From Bimuria novae-zelandiae CBS 107.79 (Eukaryota; Ascomycota; Dothideomycetes; Pleosporales; Didymosphaeriaceae): a stretch of 64,000 nt of DNA. Below, piece after piece: positions 11,301 to 21,739 of the stretch. The stretch covers positions 283,622 through 347,621 of the forward strand of contig ML976693.1 in assembly GCA_010015655.1 (NCBI GenBank), written 5' to 3'. The position numbers and the translations under genes are program-made. Below the pieces are notes generated by a model. The model was not told the DNA's origin, made no database searches, and saw nothing but the letters and a program-made list of their open reading frames with translations. The stretch's first letter is position 1. Each line of letters begins with the position of its first letter.

Positions 11301-13277
11301 GAGGTTAAAGGAGCTCCTAAGTATAGGTAAGGCAGGAAAGCTAGGTACAAATATCTAACGCCTCCCTTAACGCCGCTACTAGTAACACTCCTTGCACAAT
11401 TAATAGTAGGAGATAATTAGCTTAAACTATTACTAGTAGTGTAAACAAGGCAGTTACAAACAAGCCTATAAGCCGTAGCCTTTATGGCAGGCACTAAAGC
11501 CAGTAGTAGCGGTAAATATAAGGGCAAGGCTCTTGATAAGGCGCAGCTTTAACGAATAATTATATTAGGCAAGAAACTACATCGAAGTGTACTCCTAGAG
11601 CTACCTACATGTCAAAGCAAGCTCGAGGATCACCCACTCTATAATATGTAGAAGGAAGCCGAGCGATCTTATCTCTAGAGCTATAAGGAAATAAAGTCCT
11701 AAAGTAAGGTTATAGCAGCTCTAATAAGAGCATTAGGTTATTAGATTCTTAACTACATGTGGGTATATACCTATAAGTTTAATAAGCACTATTAATTATA
11801 GAAATATAAGGCAAGATTAGTAGTGCAAGGCGATTAATAGCAGTACCTTAACTTATAAGAAACCTATGCCGCAACGCTAGCAGGACGATTATTTCGCATG
11901 CTCATGGCAATAGCTGCACGATTTAACCTAGAACTAATTTAATACGACGTCACGAACGCCTTCGTACATGCAAAGCTCGATAGAGAGATCTACATGAGGA
12001 TGCCCCGCGGATATACGCGAGTAGGCACAGTCCTGTAATTACATAAGGCGCTCTATGGATTACGTATCTCTCTATTACTATGGTAAAGGGAGTTCACATC
12101 TACGCTTCGCAACATGGGCTTTACTATAGTCCCCTATAAGCTATATTATCTTATTAAAGATAGCCTTATTCTTTTCTTTTACGTAGACAACCTAATTATC
12201 GCCTACCACAAGAATTAAGAGCACGTAGCTAAAGGAGCTATAGTAAAAATAAGTACTAAGTTCTCCCTTACTAAGGGGAAAGATCTGCAGTGGTTCCTAG
12301 GGATTAAAATTATTAGAGATCGCCTAAATAGAAAGGTTTAGCTTTTACAAGCCTTATATATTAACAAAATATCGCGCCTTATTAATTACTATAAGATTTG
12401 CCACGATACCCTAATAGTAGTAGTTAAACTACTCCCACGCTTAGGGCTCGCCAGCAAGGCTAAAGTTAATTAATATTAGTAAAAGATAGGATTAATTCTC
12501 TACGCTACAGTAACTACGCGACTAGATATTACCTTTACAAGCTCCTAATTATTACGATTCCTATCTAACCTAGGCAAAGAGCACCAAGCAGCTACTAATC
12601 GAGTTCTCCTCTACCTTACTAATACCAGATTATTAGGCCTTTAGCTTGGGGGTGCAGATACTTTAGAAGTGGCGAGTAACGCGTCTTTTGCTAATAATAC
12701 GCTTAATCGCAAGAGCTCGCAAGAATACATTATTAAACTATTTAGCGGCCTAATTACCTGGAAAGCAAACAAGCAGGACACAGTTACTATATTAACAACT
12801 AAAGCCGAATTACTAGCACTATTATAGGTGGCGAAGGAGGCTCTATTCACATCCTAATTACTAAAGGAGCTAAAGATTAACCTTAGCGATTCCCTTATCA
12901 TAATTAATTACGATAACTAGCAAATAATCTGACTTATTACTAAAGAGATCACTAAGCTGCAGACGAAGCTTCGTTATGTTAATATCTATAATTACTAGCT
13001 AAGATAAGAAGTCGCATTTAGGATAATTAAGGTAGACTATTAACGATTAGAGGATATGGTTGCGGATAGACTTACAAAGACTTTGCTAGCTAACAAGTAG
13101 AGCAAGTTCCTAGATAAATTAAGACTTATAGAGATTAAGGACATAATTATAAATAAAGAAGTTAATCTACTTAAGCTAGAGCAAAGGATAGAGGCCTTTA
13201 AGATTAAACTAAGATAAGACTATCTAATCACTAACAAATGGTCTCCAGCTTAAGGATAAGCCCAAGCTAAGAGGGTG
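8394..13277 (+). pseudogene. Copia gag-pol remnant, copy 1
   Basis: No long open frame remains, but the copia polyprotein can be followed in one orientation. A gag-like start lies near 8508. A GAG-pre-integrase stretch with LGYLGP and CDTCGK is near 10240-10345, and an integrase core follows. The RVT_2 reverse transcriptase around 11650-12420 includes the MPRGYTRVG segment. RNase H is around 12655-12900, with ASNASFANN. Stops are almost all TAA/TAG where CAA, CAG or TGG codons are expected, the pattern of RIP. A purine tract (AAGAGGG) precedes the next LTR. Confidence 0.82.
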
Positions 13278-13529
13278 TGTCTAATTACATGGCCCCTTAC
13301 ACACACGAAGGTAGCTGGCGCAACCCTATATAAAGAGACTTTGCCAGCAGTCTAGTTCATCCGCACGATTCTAGGCAGGACAAAGGGCGACTCTTCTTAC
13401 TCAACAGAAATAGATTAGCGTCTTAACGTGAGACATAAGGATAAAAGAGCCTTACATTCTTACAAAGACACATAAAGAAGAAGAATTAATTACTTTTCTA
13501 TTTTATTAAAAATACCCTTTAATCTAACA
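13278..13529 (+). repeat. Copia LTR, shared central copy
   Basis: 252 bp. It serves as 3' LTR of copy 1 and 5' LTR of copy 2, the hallmark of tandem LTR elements made by LTR-LTR recombination or insertion into an LTR. Confidence 0.88.
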
Positions 13530-16500
13530 ATTAAGAGTCTCACTGCCTTAACCAATACTGCCTTAATTAAGCCAATCATAATAGCTCTATCGACCCTTAG
13601 AGATCCTATAGTTATCCTGACCAATTACACAAATTACACGCCATGGCTAAAACAGCTTAAAACAAGATGCCAATTCCTAAAGGTCTAGAATATTATTGAC
13701 CCAGCGCTAATAGATAAACCAAAACAGAAACCCGCGATGCCGGTGCCGCCGCTAATAAGTAACTACCAATCAAGCGCCGCCTACATAACCGCGAACCCGA
13801 ATAACGTGCCAATATTACCATCCTATCTATTAACGGCAGGTGCGAAAGCATACAAAGATAATAGCGACTATTATAAAGAACGGCTCGAGATCTATAAGAT
13901 TATAGACTAAGACTACTAAGAATAAGAGGCAGATTTTGATAAAGTAGTCACTTTTCTCTAATTAATAATCTCCGTACACCTATAGAGTAACTGCTACATC
14001 CCTGGAGGTACAATAAAGTAATAGATCAATAACCTCACGATTATAGTTAGGGTTAACTATTAAGACAAACATCGATAAGCAAGGGCAAGATACCAAGAAG
14101 CCCTTAAGCTAATAAGAATAGCCAGATTATAGGCTATATAGCTATCTAAGTACGATCATGCAGCTATAGAAGCAGAAACTAATTAGGTCTTAAAGCTTTA
14201 AAGGCTAGACTTAGTTAAAGAAAACTTTATAAAGGTAGTTATCTATGTCGCACCTATATAGGTAACGACCTTCTAGCAACATAGAAGCAGAGATGCAGCT
14301 ATCTTATAAAAGAATATAATAAAACTCTTCTAAGACTACATAATCCTGCAGCACCTAATTAAGGGCAAATAAAAGGGCGCTTTTACTATTATAGGTTTAT
14401 CTCTCGCTAACGGTGGTAAATCCACCTAGGCTATAGACAGGGACGCCTCTCTTGTAGATAAAGTAGCATTATCTAAAAGTTAGGGAAGACCTTAGAATTA
14501 TAAACAACGAAATAATAGTTAATATACTAAATCTAAGCAGTCGCCTTAAAGCCTTAAGCTAATAGTAGTTAGTAGTAATTATTACCCTGCTTATAAACTA
14601 CGCTATAGTCTTTAAGACTATTTCTATGCCTTTTTAGACAAGCAGCTAGACTAGTTTAGAGTAAACCCTCTTATAGTAAAGCTAGTTAAGCTTAGGCTAG
14701 AATATAATACTAACTTTTAAGAGAAGTTAAGAATAGTAAAAAGACTAAAGTCTTAAACACCTAAAATTAAATCATCGCATACTCCCACTCCAACTCGAAT
14801 TACTAAGGCTAATAATAAGTGACTAAATAGACGCAAGATTACTAAAATCCTAGCAAGCTTTAAAGCCGCATCCGTCTATACTAACCTAAACACGTACCTA
14901 TTACGATGCTTAGCCATACTTAATTTAGGTATAACTTACTATATCTTTAACGATATTAATCGCTTTGTCTCCTACCAGCCACCGGCGCCAGGAGACTTCA
15001 TATAGGCAGGGAATACGCAAATATAGATTAAAGGATATAAGAGCGTCTATCTTAACGTACAAAGTGTAAGTAGTAATTAAATAATATAGCTAAATAATAT
15101 TGCCTATTACCCTAACCTACTCTACAACCTTGTATTGTTCCAATTACTCCGGAGGCAAGGCCTTTGGTGGGACATAAGGGCAGACCTAACGACTCTAAAG
15201 AGAAGAGATAATACTATACTAGCAGAACTTTAAGAGTTACATAGACAGTGGGTGCTAGAACACAGGACAAGGCTAGTAGGTGGTACTCCTACTAAAGCTA
15301 CGCATGCCACCCACAAGACTAATACACGCACTAAACAAAGACCGCAAAAGGTAGATACATTAACCTAGCACTAATAATTAGGCTATCTAGGCCCTTAGGC
15401 TCTTAAACATCTCGTACAGTAATCTAAGGGAGTAAAGATTAAAGGCTTATCTACTATTAAGTGTAACGCCTGCGGTAAAGTAAAACTAAAATAGCAAATA
15501 CGCCGGCAAGCTAGAGACCTAACTAAAGGCCCTAGTAAGCGAGTCATAATTAATTTTCACGACTACGAAGCAGATAGCTCAACAAGAGAAAAGAGCTAAA
15601 TACTAATTACTAATTAATTCTTTAGCTTTGCATAAGACTTCTACTTTAAGGATAATCGCCTAGCACGATCTATTATTAAGCAACTTAGCACCTTTATACT
15701 ATTTATAAAAGTATAATACAATGTTATGGTAAAAGTAATTAAATCTAATAACGAGATCTTCTCTATTAAGGCAAATATTAAGAAGTGGTGCTTAGCATAA
15801 GGCATTAGAATTAAGCCTTTAGCACCTAATACTTAAGCATAAAATAGAGGGGCTAAACGCTTAGGGGGTGTAATTAAGGAGAAAGCGCGTGCGATGCGAC
15901 TTAACTTTAACTTACCCTAGTAGATATGGCCTAAGATCACCCGAGCTGCAGTCTACCTCTATAATTAAACCCCAAACTACGCTAATTAATAGCGATTACT
16001 ATATAAAGTGTTCTTTATAATAGTAGCTCTTTAGAACGGCGTTATTACTTAATTAAAGAAGCCTAATTAAGCTTACTTAAAAGCCTATAGCTGCAAAGCC
16101 TTCGCTATAACTAATAACACCAAACGTGGCAAGAGCAAGCTCTAACAGCTAGACCCTAAAGCTTAGATAGGCTATCTAGTTAGCTATAGATTAACCAATA
16201 TCTAGAGGATATAGATCCCCTCCCTAGCAAAGACAATCAGTACTCGCGACGTAATATTCGACGAGAATACTATATTCTTAGGTAAAACTAAAGACCTAAT
16301 AGACAACCTCATGCACAGCACATTAGAAGAAATAGTAGCCTAGGTATAATTAGTAGAGTTACCTCCCTTACCTTAATAAGAGCAAGCCACCAAGTCCTTC
16401 TTTAAAGATAAGATAATTAGTAAAGCGTTAGAGGAAGAGGTTAAAGGAGCTCCTAAGTATAGGCAAGACAGGAAAGCTAGGTATAAATATCTAACGCCTC

Positions 16501-18413
16501 CCTTAACGCTACTACTAGTAACACTTCTTGCATAATTAATAGCAGGAGATAATTAGCTTAAACTATCGCTAGTAGTGCAAACAGGGCAGTTACAAACAAG
16601 CCTATAGGCCACAGCCTTTATAGCAGGCACCAAAGCTAGTAGTAGCGGCAAATACAAGGGCAAGACTCTCGATAAGGCGCAGCTTTAACGAATAATTATA
16701 TTAGGCAAGAAACCACATCGAAGTGTACTCCTAAAGCCACCTACATGTCGAAGCAAGCTCGAGGATCACCCACTCTATAATATATAGAAGGAAGCCGAGC
16801 GATCTTATCTCTAGAGCTATAAGGAAATAAAGTCCTAGAGTAAGGTTATAGTAGCTCTAATAAGAGTATTAGGTTATTAGATTCTCGACTACATGTGGGT
16901 ATATACCTATAAGTTTAATAAGCACTATTAATTATAAAAATGTAAGGTAAGATTAGTGGTGCGAGGCGATTAATAGCAGCACCTTAATTTACAAGAAACC
17001 TATGCCGTAACGCTGGCAGGACAATCATTTTGCATGCTCATGGCAATAGCTGCACGATTTGACCTAGAACTAATTTAATACGACGTCACGAACGCCTTCG
17101 TACATGCAAAGCTCGATAGAGAGATCTACATAAGGATGCCCCGCGGATATACGCGAGTAGGCACAGTCCTGCAATTGCATAAGGCGCTCTATGGATTACG
17201 TATCTCTCTATTACTATGGCAGAGGGAGTTCACATCTACGCTCCGCAACATGGGCTTCACTATAGTCTCCTATAAGCTATGTTGTCTTATCAAAGATGGC
17301 CTTATTCTTTTCTTTTACGTGGACAACCTAATTATCGCCTACCACAAGAATTAAGAGCACGCAGCTAAAGGAGCTATAGTAGAAATAAGTACTAAGTTCT
17401 CCCTTACTAGCGGGAAAGATCTGTAGTGGTTCCTAGGGATTAAAATTATTAGGGATCGCCTAAACAGAAAGATTTGGCTTTTATAAGCCTTATACATCGA
17501 CAAAATATCGCGCCTTATTAATTACTATAAGATTTGCCACAATACCTTAATGGCAGTAGTCAAACTACTCCCACGCTTAGGGCTCGCTAGCAAGGCTAAA
17601 GTTAATCGATATTAGCGAAAGATAGGATTAATCCTCTACGCTATAGTGACCACGCGACTAGATATTACCTTTATAAGCTCCTGATTATCACGATTCTTAT
17701 CTAACCTAGGTAAAGAGCACCAAGTAGCTGCCGATCGAGTTCTCCTCTACCTTGCTAATACTAGATTATTAGGCCTTTAGCTTGGGGGTATAGATACTTT
17801 AGAAGTGGCGAGTGACGCGTCCTTTGCTAATAATACGCTTAACCGCAAGAGCTCGCAAGGATACATTATTAAACTATTTAGCGGCCTAATTGCCTGGAAA
17901 GCAAACAAGCAGGACATAGTTACTATATTAATAACTAAAGCTAAATTACTAGCACTATCACAGGTGGCGAAGGAGGCTTTATTTATATCCCGATTACTAA
18001 AGGAGCTGAAGATTAACCTTAGCAATTCCCTTATCACGATTAATTGCGATAACTAGTAAACAATCTAACTTATTACTAAAGAGATTACTAAGCTGCAGAC
18101 GAAGCTCCGTTATGTTGATATCTATAATTACTAGCTAAGATAAGAAGTTGCATTTAGGACAATTAAGGTAGACTATTAATAATTGGAGGACATGGTTGCG
18201 GATGGACTTATAAAGGCCCTGCTAGCTAATAAGTGGAGTAAGTTCCTGGATAAATTAGGACTTGCAGAAATTAAGGACATAATTATAAATAAAGAAGTTA
18301 ATCTGCTCGAGCTAGAGCAAAGGATAGAGGCCTTTAAGATTAAACTAAGATAGGACTATCTAATTACTAACAAATGGTCTCCAGCTTGAGGATAAGCCCA
18401 AGCTAAGGGGGTG
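13530..18413 (+). pseudogene. Copia gag-pol remnant, copy 2
   Basis: Same domain order as copy 1 at +5136 bp, somewhat better preserved. Open islands are 17136-17354 (reverse transcriptase, with KALYGLR and the catalytic box reading YVDN instead of YVDD) and 17805-18056 (RNase H, with ASDASFANN and SQGY). The GAC-to-AAC change in the catalytic box is the G-to-A product of RIP on the other strand and would abolish catalysis. It is not functional. Confidence 0.84.
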
Positions 18414-18665
18414 TGTCTAATTACATGGCCCCTTACACACACGAAGGTAGCTGGCGCAACCCTATATAAAGAGACTTTGCCAGTAGTCTAGTTTATCCGC
18501 ACGATTCTAGGCGGGACAAAGGGCAACTCTCCTTACTTAACGGAAATAGATTAGCGTCTTAACGTAAGACGTAAGGATAAAAGAGCCTTACATTCTTGCA
18601 AAGACACATAAAGAAGAAGAATCAATTACTTTTCCATCTTATCAAAAACACCCTTTAATCTAACA
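18414..18665 (+). repeat. Copia LTR, third copy
   Basis: 252 bp, preceded by the purine tract AAGGGGG and followed by TGAGA, the right target copy. Confidence 0.88.
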
Positions 18666-18710
18666 TGAGATCTCAGAATCTCTACAGTATGTAGGATATG
18701 TACAGTATAT

Positions 18711-20040
18711 TCACCAGCGTTGTGAGCGTATCTTCTCGCCGCCAGTTTCTATAAGCCTTTGGCAGCGATCTGGCATCTCCTCAATAAGCTCCCTAATTTC
18801 ATTGATAGAGATCTCATCCCATATTTGCCGTAGTATATCCTTGAGGTGTTTTGTAGTCCCATCCCAAGGCGTCTCACCTTCACATGGCTTGTGGAGACGC
18901 CTTTTGGCCTTTTCTTTAAGGATGAGCCAGCATCCTTCTATAGGATTGAGATCTGGTGACCTCCCTAGGTGTATGAGGAGCCGCACTCCTTAAGATATCT
19001 TAAATATACGCGTAACGTTGTGTTTTAATCTTATACTATATAATAGGTTATTATCTTCTTATAGAATAAGATATTTATAAGGATTACAAGTGCGCGCGTC
19101 GTTAAGGATCTTAATATACGTAGGCAGTACATGCTCTATATAGTAGGCTTACGTTATATAGTTCCCCTGAGGATCTACGTTGACTTTAGGAGGCTTATAA
19201 GCCTCCTATTCTTGTACGCGCTTTTCGTACTGCTAAGAGGACTCATACATCCTTTTATAAGGTTTCGGCGGAGGCTTAACGACTATAGGCATCTCTTTGT
19301 CGTCGTTGTAAAAGTAGAGCTCTAATTTAAAGTCCCAGTTAACGCAGGCGTACATGTGTAAAACCTAACCCCTAGGAGCGCTCCGAGGCTATATATTAGT
19401 GACTTTTCTGTATTGTTTTTACTGCCCGCGTCGACGCAGCTGACGAGGCTTTTAGAGGCGCTTATGTAGGTTAAAATAAGCCTTGTTAGTAAAGAAAACT
19501 TAATCCTAGTAACCTATAATAGGCAGATCCTTATTCTGCTAGCTATACTATACGCGCGTAGCTTTGTTGGCGTCTATTAAAGGATTACTATAGGGCGCCA
19601 TGTACATGTAAGCGTTAAGTCGTTAACTAAAGTTATATTATAACTAACGCTCAGAGAGCTTAACGCTATACTTTTTAGCTTAATAGGTAAGTAGGCGTTA
19701 ACTATAGGGATTCTCCTTAGGCTCTACTATATGTTTAAAAACTTATATAGGCGTTTAAAAAGCTCTCTCGAGCTTATTACTATTAAGCTTAGCTAAAGGC
19801 TTACGCGTACGCCTTTACGCGATCTCTATACCTAGCTTGCGTTATTAACGCCTCTAATGTCTGCCTATAGCCTTAGAGATTTAAAATAGCTTGTTAACGT
19901 CGTTAATAGTCTCGCCATTCGCCTAGTAGCTATAATAGTGTAGGTAGGCTAATTTCGTAGGCGTAGTATATTAGATATTAGGTTTAGAGCGTTTAGGCGT
20001 TCGCGGCGCGTCGATTGAGCTGCTTATTATAGGAATTGGA
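18711..20040 (-). pseudogene. Tc1/mariner (DDE_3) transposase remnant
   Basis: The last 91 codons (18711-18986) are still open and carry SPDLNPIEGCWLILKEKAKR, the hallmark around the third catalytic acid of Tc1/mariner transposases. Upstream on the minus strand the frame continues through stop codons to about 20040, with recognisable central segments such as the Asp region YLILQEDNN. Only the 3' end escaped heavy mutation. The copia insertion lies just downstream, at 18666. It is non-functional. Confidence 0.78.
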
Positions 20041-20156
20041 CGAGATTTGGGTGATTGGTGTAAGGGTGAAGTTTTATTGTAGATGGAGGGGCTGTTGTTG
20101 ATGGCTAGTACTGCTTACGTACACCGATCACGAATTAGCTCGCCACCTGGTGGCCC

Positions 20157-20204
20157 TGCTTTGTTGCTTAGTACCACTGATCAACTGAGCAGTCACGTGA
20201 CCCC
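20157..20204 (+). repeat. Right copy of the 47-bp direct repeat
   Basis: Contains AGTACCACTGATCAACTGAG and AGTCACGTGACCCC. It keeps C and G at places where the left copy has T and A, so it is the less mutated copy. Confidence 0.85.
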
Positions 20205-20303
20205 GAGGCTAGCTCCTTGGCGTGCTTGTTAACCCGTTCCTCGGTCGCCTGTCCTCATAAGCGCTCATCCCCCATCACCCTGTTTCTGGTTCGTAACAGG
20301 TAG

Positions 20304-21278
20304 GATGGCTTTTAAATTTAACTTTAATAAAACGTTTTTACTTCTAAAAAAAGAGAGATCTAGAAGCTATAGAATATATACAAAATGAAGAGGTATAAAT
20401 AAAAGCTAAACTTTATTATATTTATAAAGCTATAGAAATTCTAGATTAATATAGCTATTATAGCTATTTAGGATTAATATCCTCTAGTAATTACATAATA
20501 GAGCTATATTAAGTAGAAATACGCGACGTAGCTATTTAACCTTTATAATATTTAATATCTGGCTATTCTATAAAGTTATATAAAGCTAGTGTAGAACTTT
20601 TGCAGGAAACTAAGTAGTCTATAAGTTCTAGTTTTTAAATATTACTACGTAGCGTAGTTTCTTCCCTATAGCTAACACGCACTTAATTATTAATACCTAC
20701 TTATAATTTTTAAAGACTAATAGTAAGCCTTCTTTTTCTAACTACTTACGAGTACTCTGGTGTTTGCACATACGCCTAGAGCCTTCCCAGGCTCATCCAT
20801 ATTCCACGTATCCTTAGCCTGTATACCTAGCTCCACGCGAAGCCTCTCGTAGAGCTGAAGGAACGCGCGTATCTGCTCTTGTGTTGCTCCCTCAGCCCGT
20901 GCAGTCTCTATCTTTCTTCCTATAACAGATGCGACGCGTGGGTTGCGCTTAAGAAAGCAGGATATCTAATACTTGCCTATAGGATTATTATCCCTATTTA
21001 TCCTTAGAATTCGATTCGCTATTTCTTGCGTATAAGCGTGCGAGGGAGGAAAAGCGCGTGCGTCCTTTAAGTATCTATTATATAAGAAACTCCTCTTGTT
21101 ATAGAGTTAATCGCTACTAGTATACGTGGCTGTTTTAGCTACTCTGTACGCCTTATAAACGCGTTAAGAGTATAAATTACGGGATACTATACGCCTTCGC
21201 AATAGCCCGTTAACTAGGATAAATACTAGTAATAAGATTATAGATAGCTACTTATATGACTACTTCACGATTATCCAT
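20304..21278 (-). pseudogene. Fot1/pogo transposase remnant
   Basis: Reading on the minus strand from an ATG at 21278, a DDE_1-type protein can be followed through many TAA/TAG codons. An N-terminal helix-turn-helix-like stretch (RAIAKAYSIP) is followed by a Tc5-type region and NMDEPGKALG near 20781-20801. The last contains the first catalytic Asp of DDE_1 transposases (typically NMDETG). The frame is broken at the LTR insertion at 20303, and its continuation lies at 7011-7663. It is not functional. Stops mostly fit C-to-T changes, as expected from RIP. Confidence 0.7.
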
Positions 21279-21382
21279 TTTGGGTGGCTAGGTGTTGAGA
21301 AATCACGAGCGTTTGAGAGAGGTGTTGAGATCTGATCAGTGATCAGCAACCCCGGTGATCAGGATCCCGGTCAGCTAGCTTA

Positions 21383-21739
21383 ATCGATAGCCGGACGCGT
21401 GCAGCTGCAGCATCCTTGCCCTATCATCACTGTGCTCACAGTTTAACGCCTTGTTCACCTAAAAATTTATGCTCAACAACATCTGGTCGTTCTCATCAGG
21501 TCCCACCCCAACTTCTTCAATTGAGCAAAGTCGGCGTCGCCGCGTCACAGGAAACCTCGGTCGCTCTTTCCCAGGTCAGTGCGGTCGCAGCCTCGGCGGC
21601 TACATGCGCTCCAGTCTGACCGTCGTACAGCGTGACGGTACTTAAGGTGGCTTTCCACGGCTTCTGTCGGACGACGTTGCCCCGCCTTACTTGCACATTC
21701 ACCTTTGCCCGACGCATCTCCTCCACCCTCAACAACACC
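21383..21739 (+). promoter_or_regulatory. 5' region of the glycerol-3-phosphate dehydrogenase gene
   Basis: GC-rich unique sequence between the transposon island and the GPD start codon. No gene is visible. CT-rich tracts (such as CTCCTCCACCCTC at 21718) directly precede the ATG, as is common at highly expressed fungal promoters. The island ends only about 360 bp upstream of the start codon. Confidence 0.45.

Larger units (their letters stand above)
8142..18665 (+). mobile_element. Tandem copia (Ty1-like) array: LTR-internal-LTR-internal-LTR
   Basis: Three 252-bp LTRs start at 8142, 13278 and 18414, exactly 5136 bp apart, and enclose two internal regions of 4884 bp each. LTRs begin TGTCTRATTACATGG and end CTAACA. 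The array is flanked by TAAGA (8137-8141) and TGAGA (18666-18670), a 5-bp target duplication with one G/A change. The internal halves line up without insertions or deletions at the points checked and differ by C/T and G/A substitutions. Order of domains (gag-like, integrase, RVT_2, RNase H) is that of copia. It inserted into the mariner-like element. Confidence 0.9.
7956..20153 (-). mobile_element. Tc1/mariner-like DNA transposon (third level), split by copia array
   Basis: A 41-bp inverted pair marks the ends: 7956-7996 beginning CCACCAGGTGGCGAGCTAAT, and its reverse complement at 20113-20153, with two differences. Removing the copia array leaves about 1.67 kb, a normal Tc1/mariner size. The right part encodes a DDE_3-type transposase relic on the minus strand. 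No TA is seen immediately outside CCACCAGGTGG. A TA lies 16 bp inside (GAGCTAATTCG), so the true terminus could be internal to a palindromic target. Confidence 0.75.
7669..20298. mobile_element. LTR retrotransposon remnant (second level), interrupted
   Basis: Left end TGTTATGAGG at 7669 and right end TTCGTAACA at 20298 form an inverted pair TGTTAYGA/TCGTAACA typical of LTR termini. The same 5-bp GGTAG flanks both sides (7664-7668 and 20299-20303), a perfect target duplication. The pieces are 7669-7957 and 20157-20298 and share a 47-bp overlap, so an LTR of about 384 bp is implied. No internal coding region is left, so it is best read as a solo or collapsed LTR. It sits inside the Fot1-like transposase and holds the mariner-like element. 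Confidence 0.75.
7011..21380 (-). mobile_element. Fot1/pogo-like DNA transposon (outermost), split by nested insertions
   Basis: Inverted ends begin AGCTAGCTGACYGGGATCCY at 7011 and, reverse-complemented, at 21380. They agree over about 26 bp apart from C/T differences. TA lies outside both ends (7009-7010 and 21381-21382), the target duplication of Tc1/mariner/pogo elements. Removing the inner insertion (7669-20298 plus one target copy) leaves about 1.7 kb, near the usual Fot1 length. The transposase relic reads on the minus strand from the right end. The left piece (7011-7663) is very AT-rich and full of stops. Confidence 0.82.

Noticed and set aside
12641..12850. Repeated minus-strand frame (also at 17777-18037)
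   Set aside because: It is the antisense shadow of the copia RNase H region in both copies.
7061..21340. CRISPR or other phage-defence-like array from the repeated segments
   Set aside because: The repeats are LTRs and inverted termini with kilobase spacing in a fungal genome; there are no short regular spacers.
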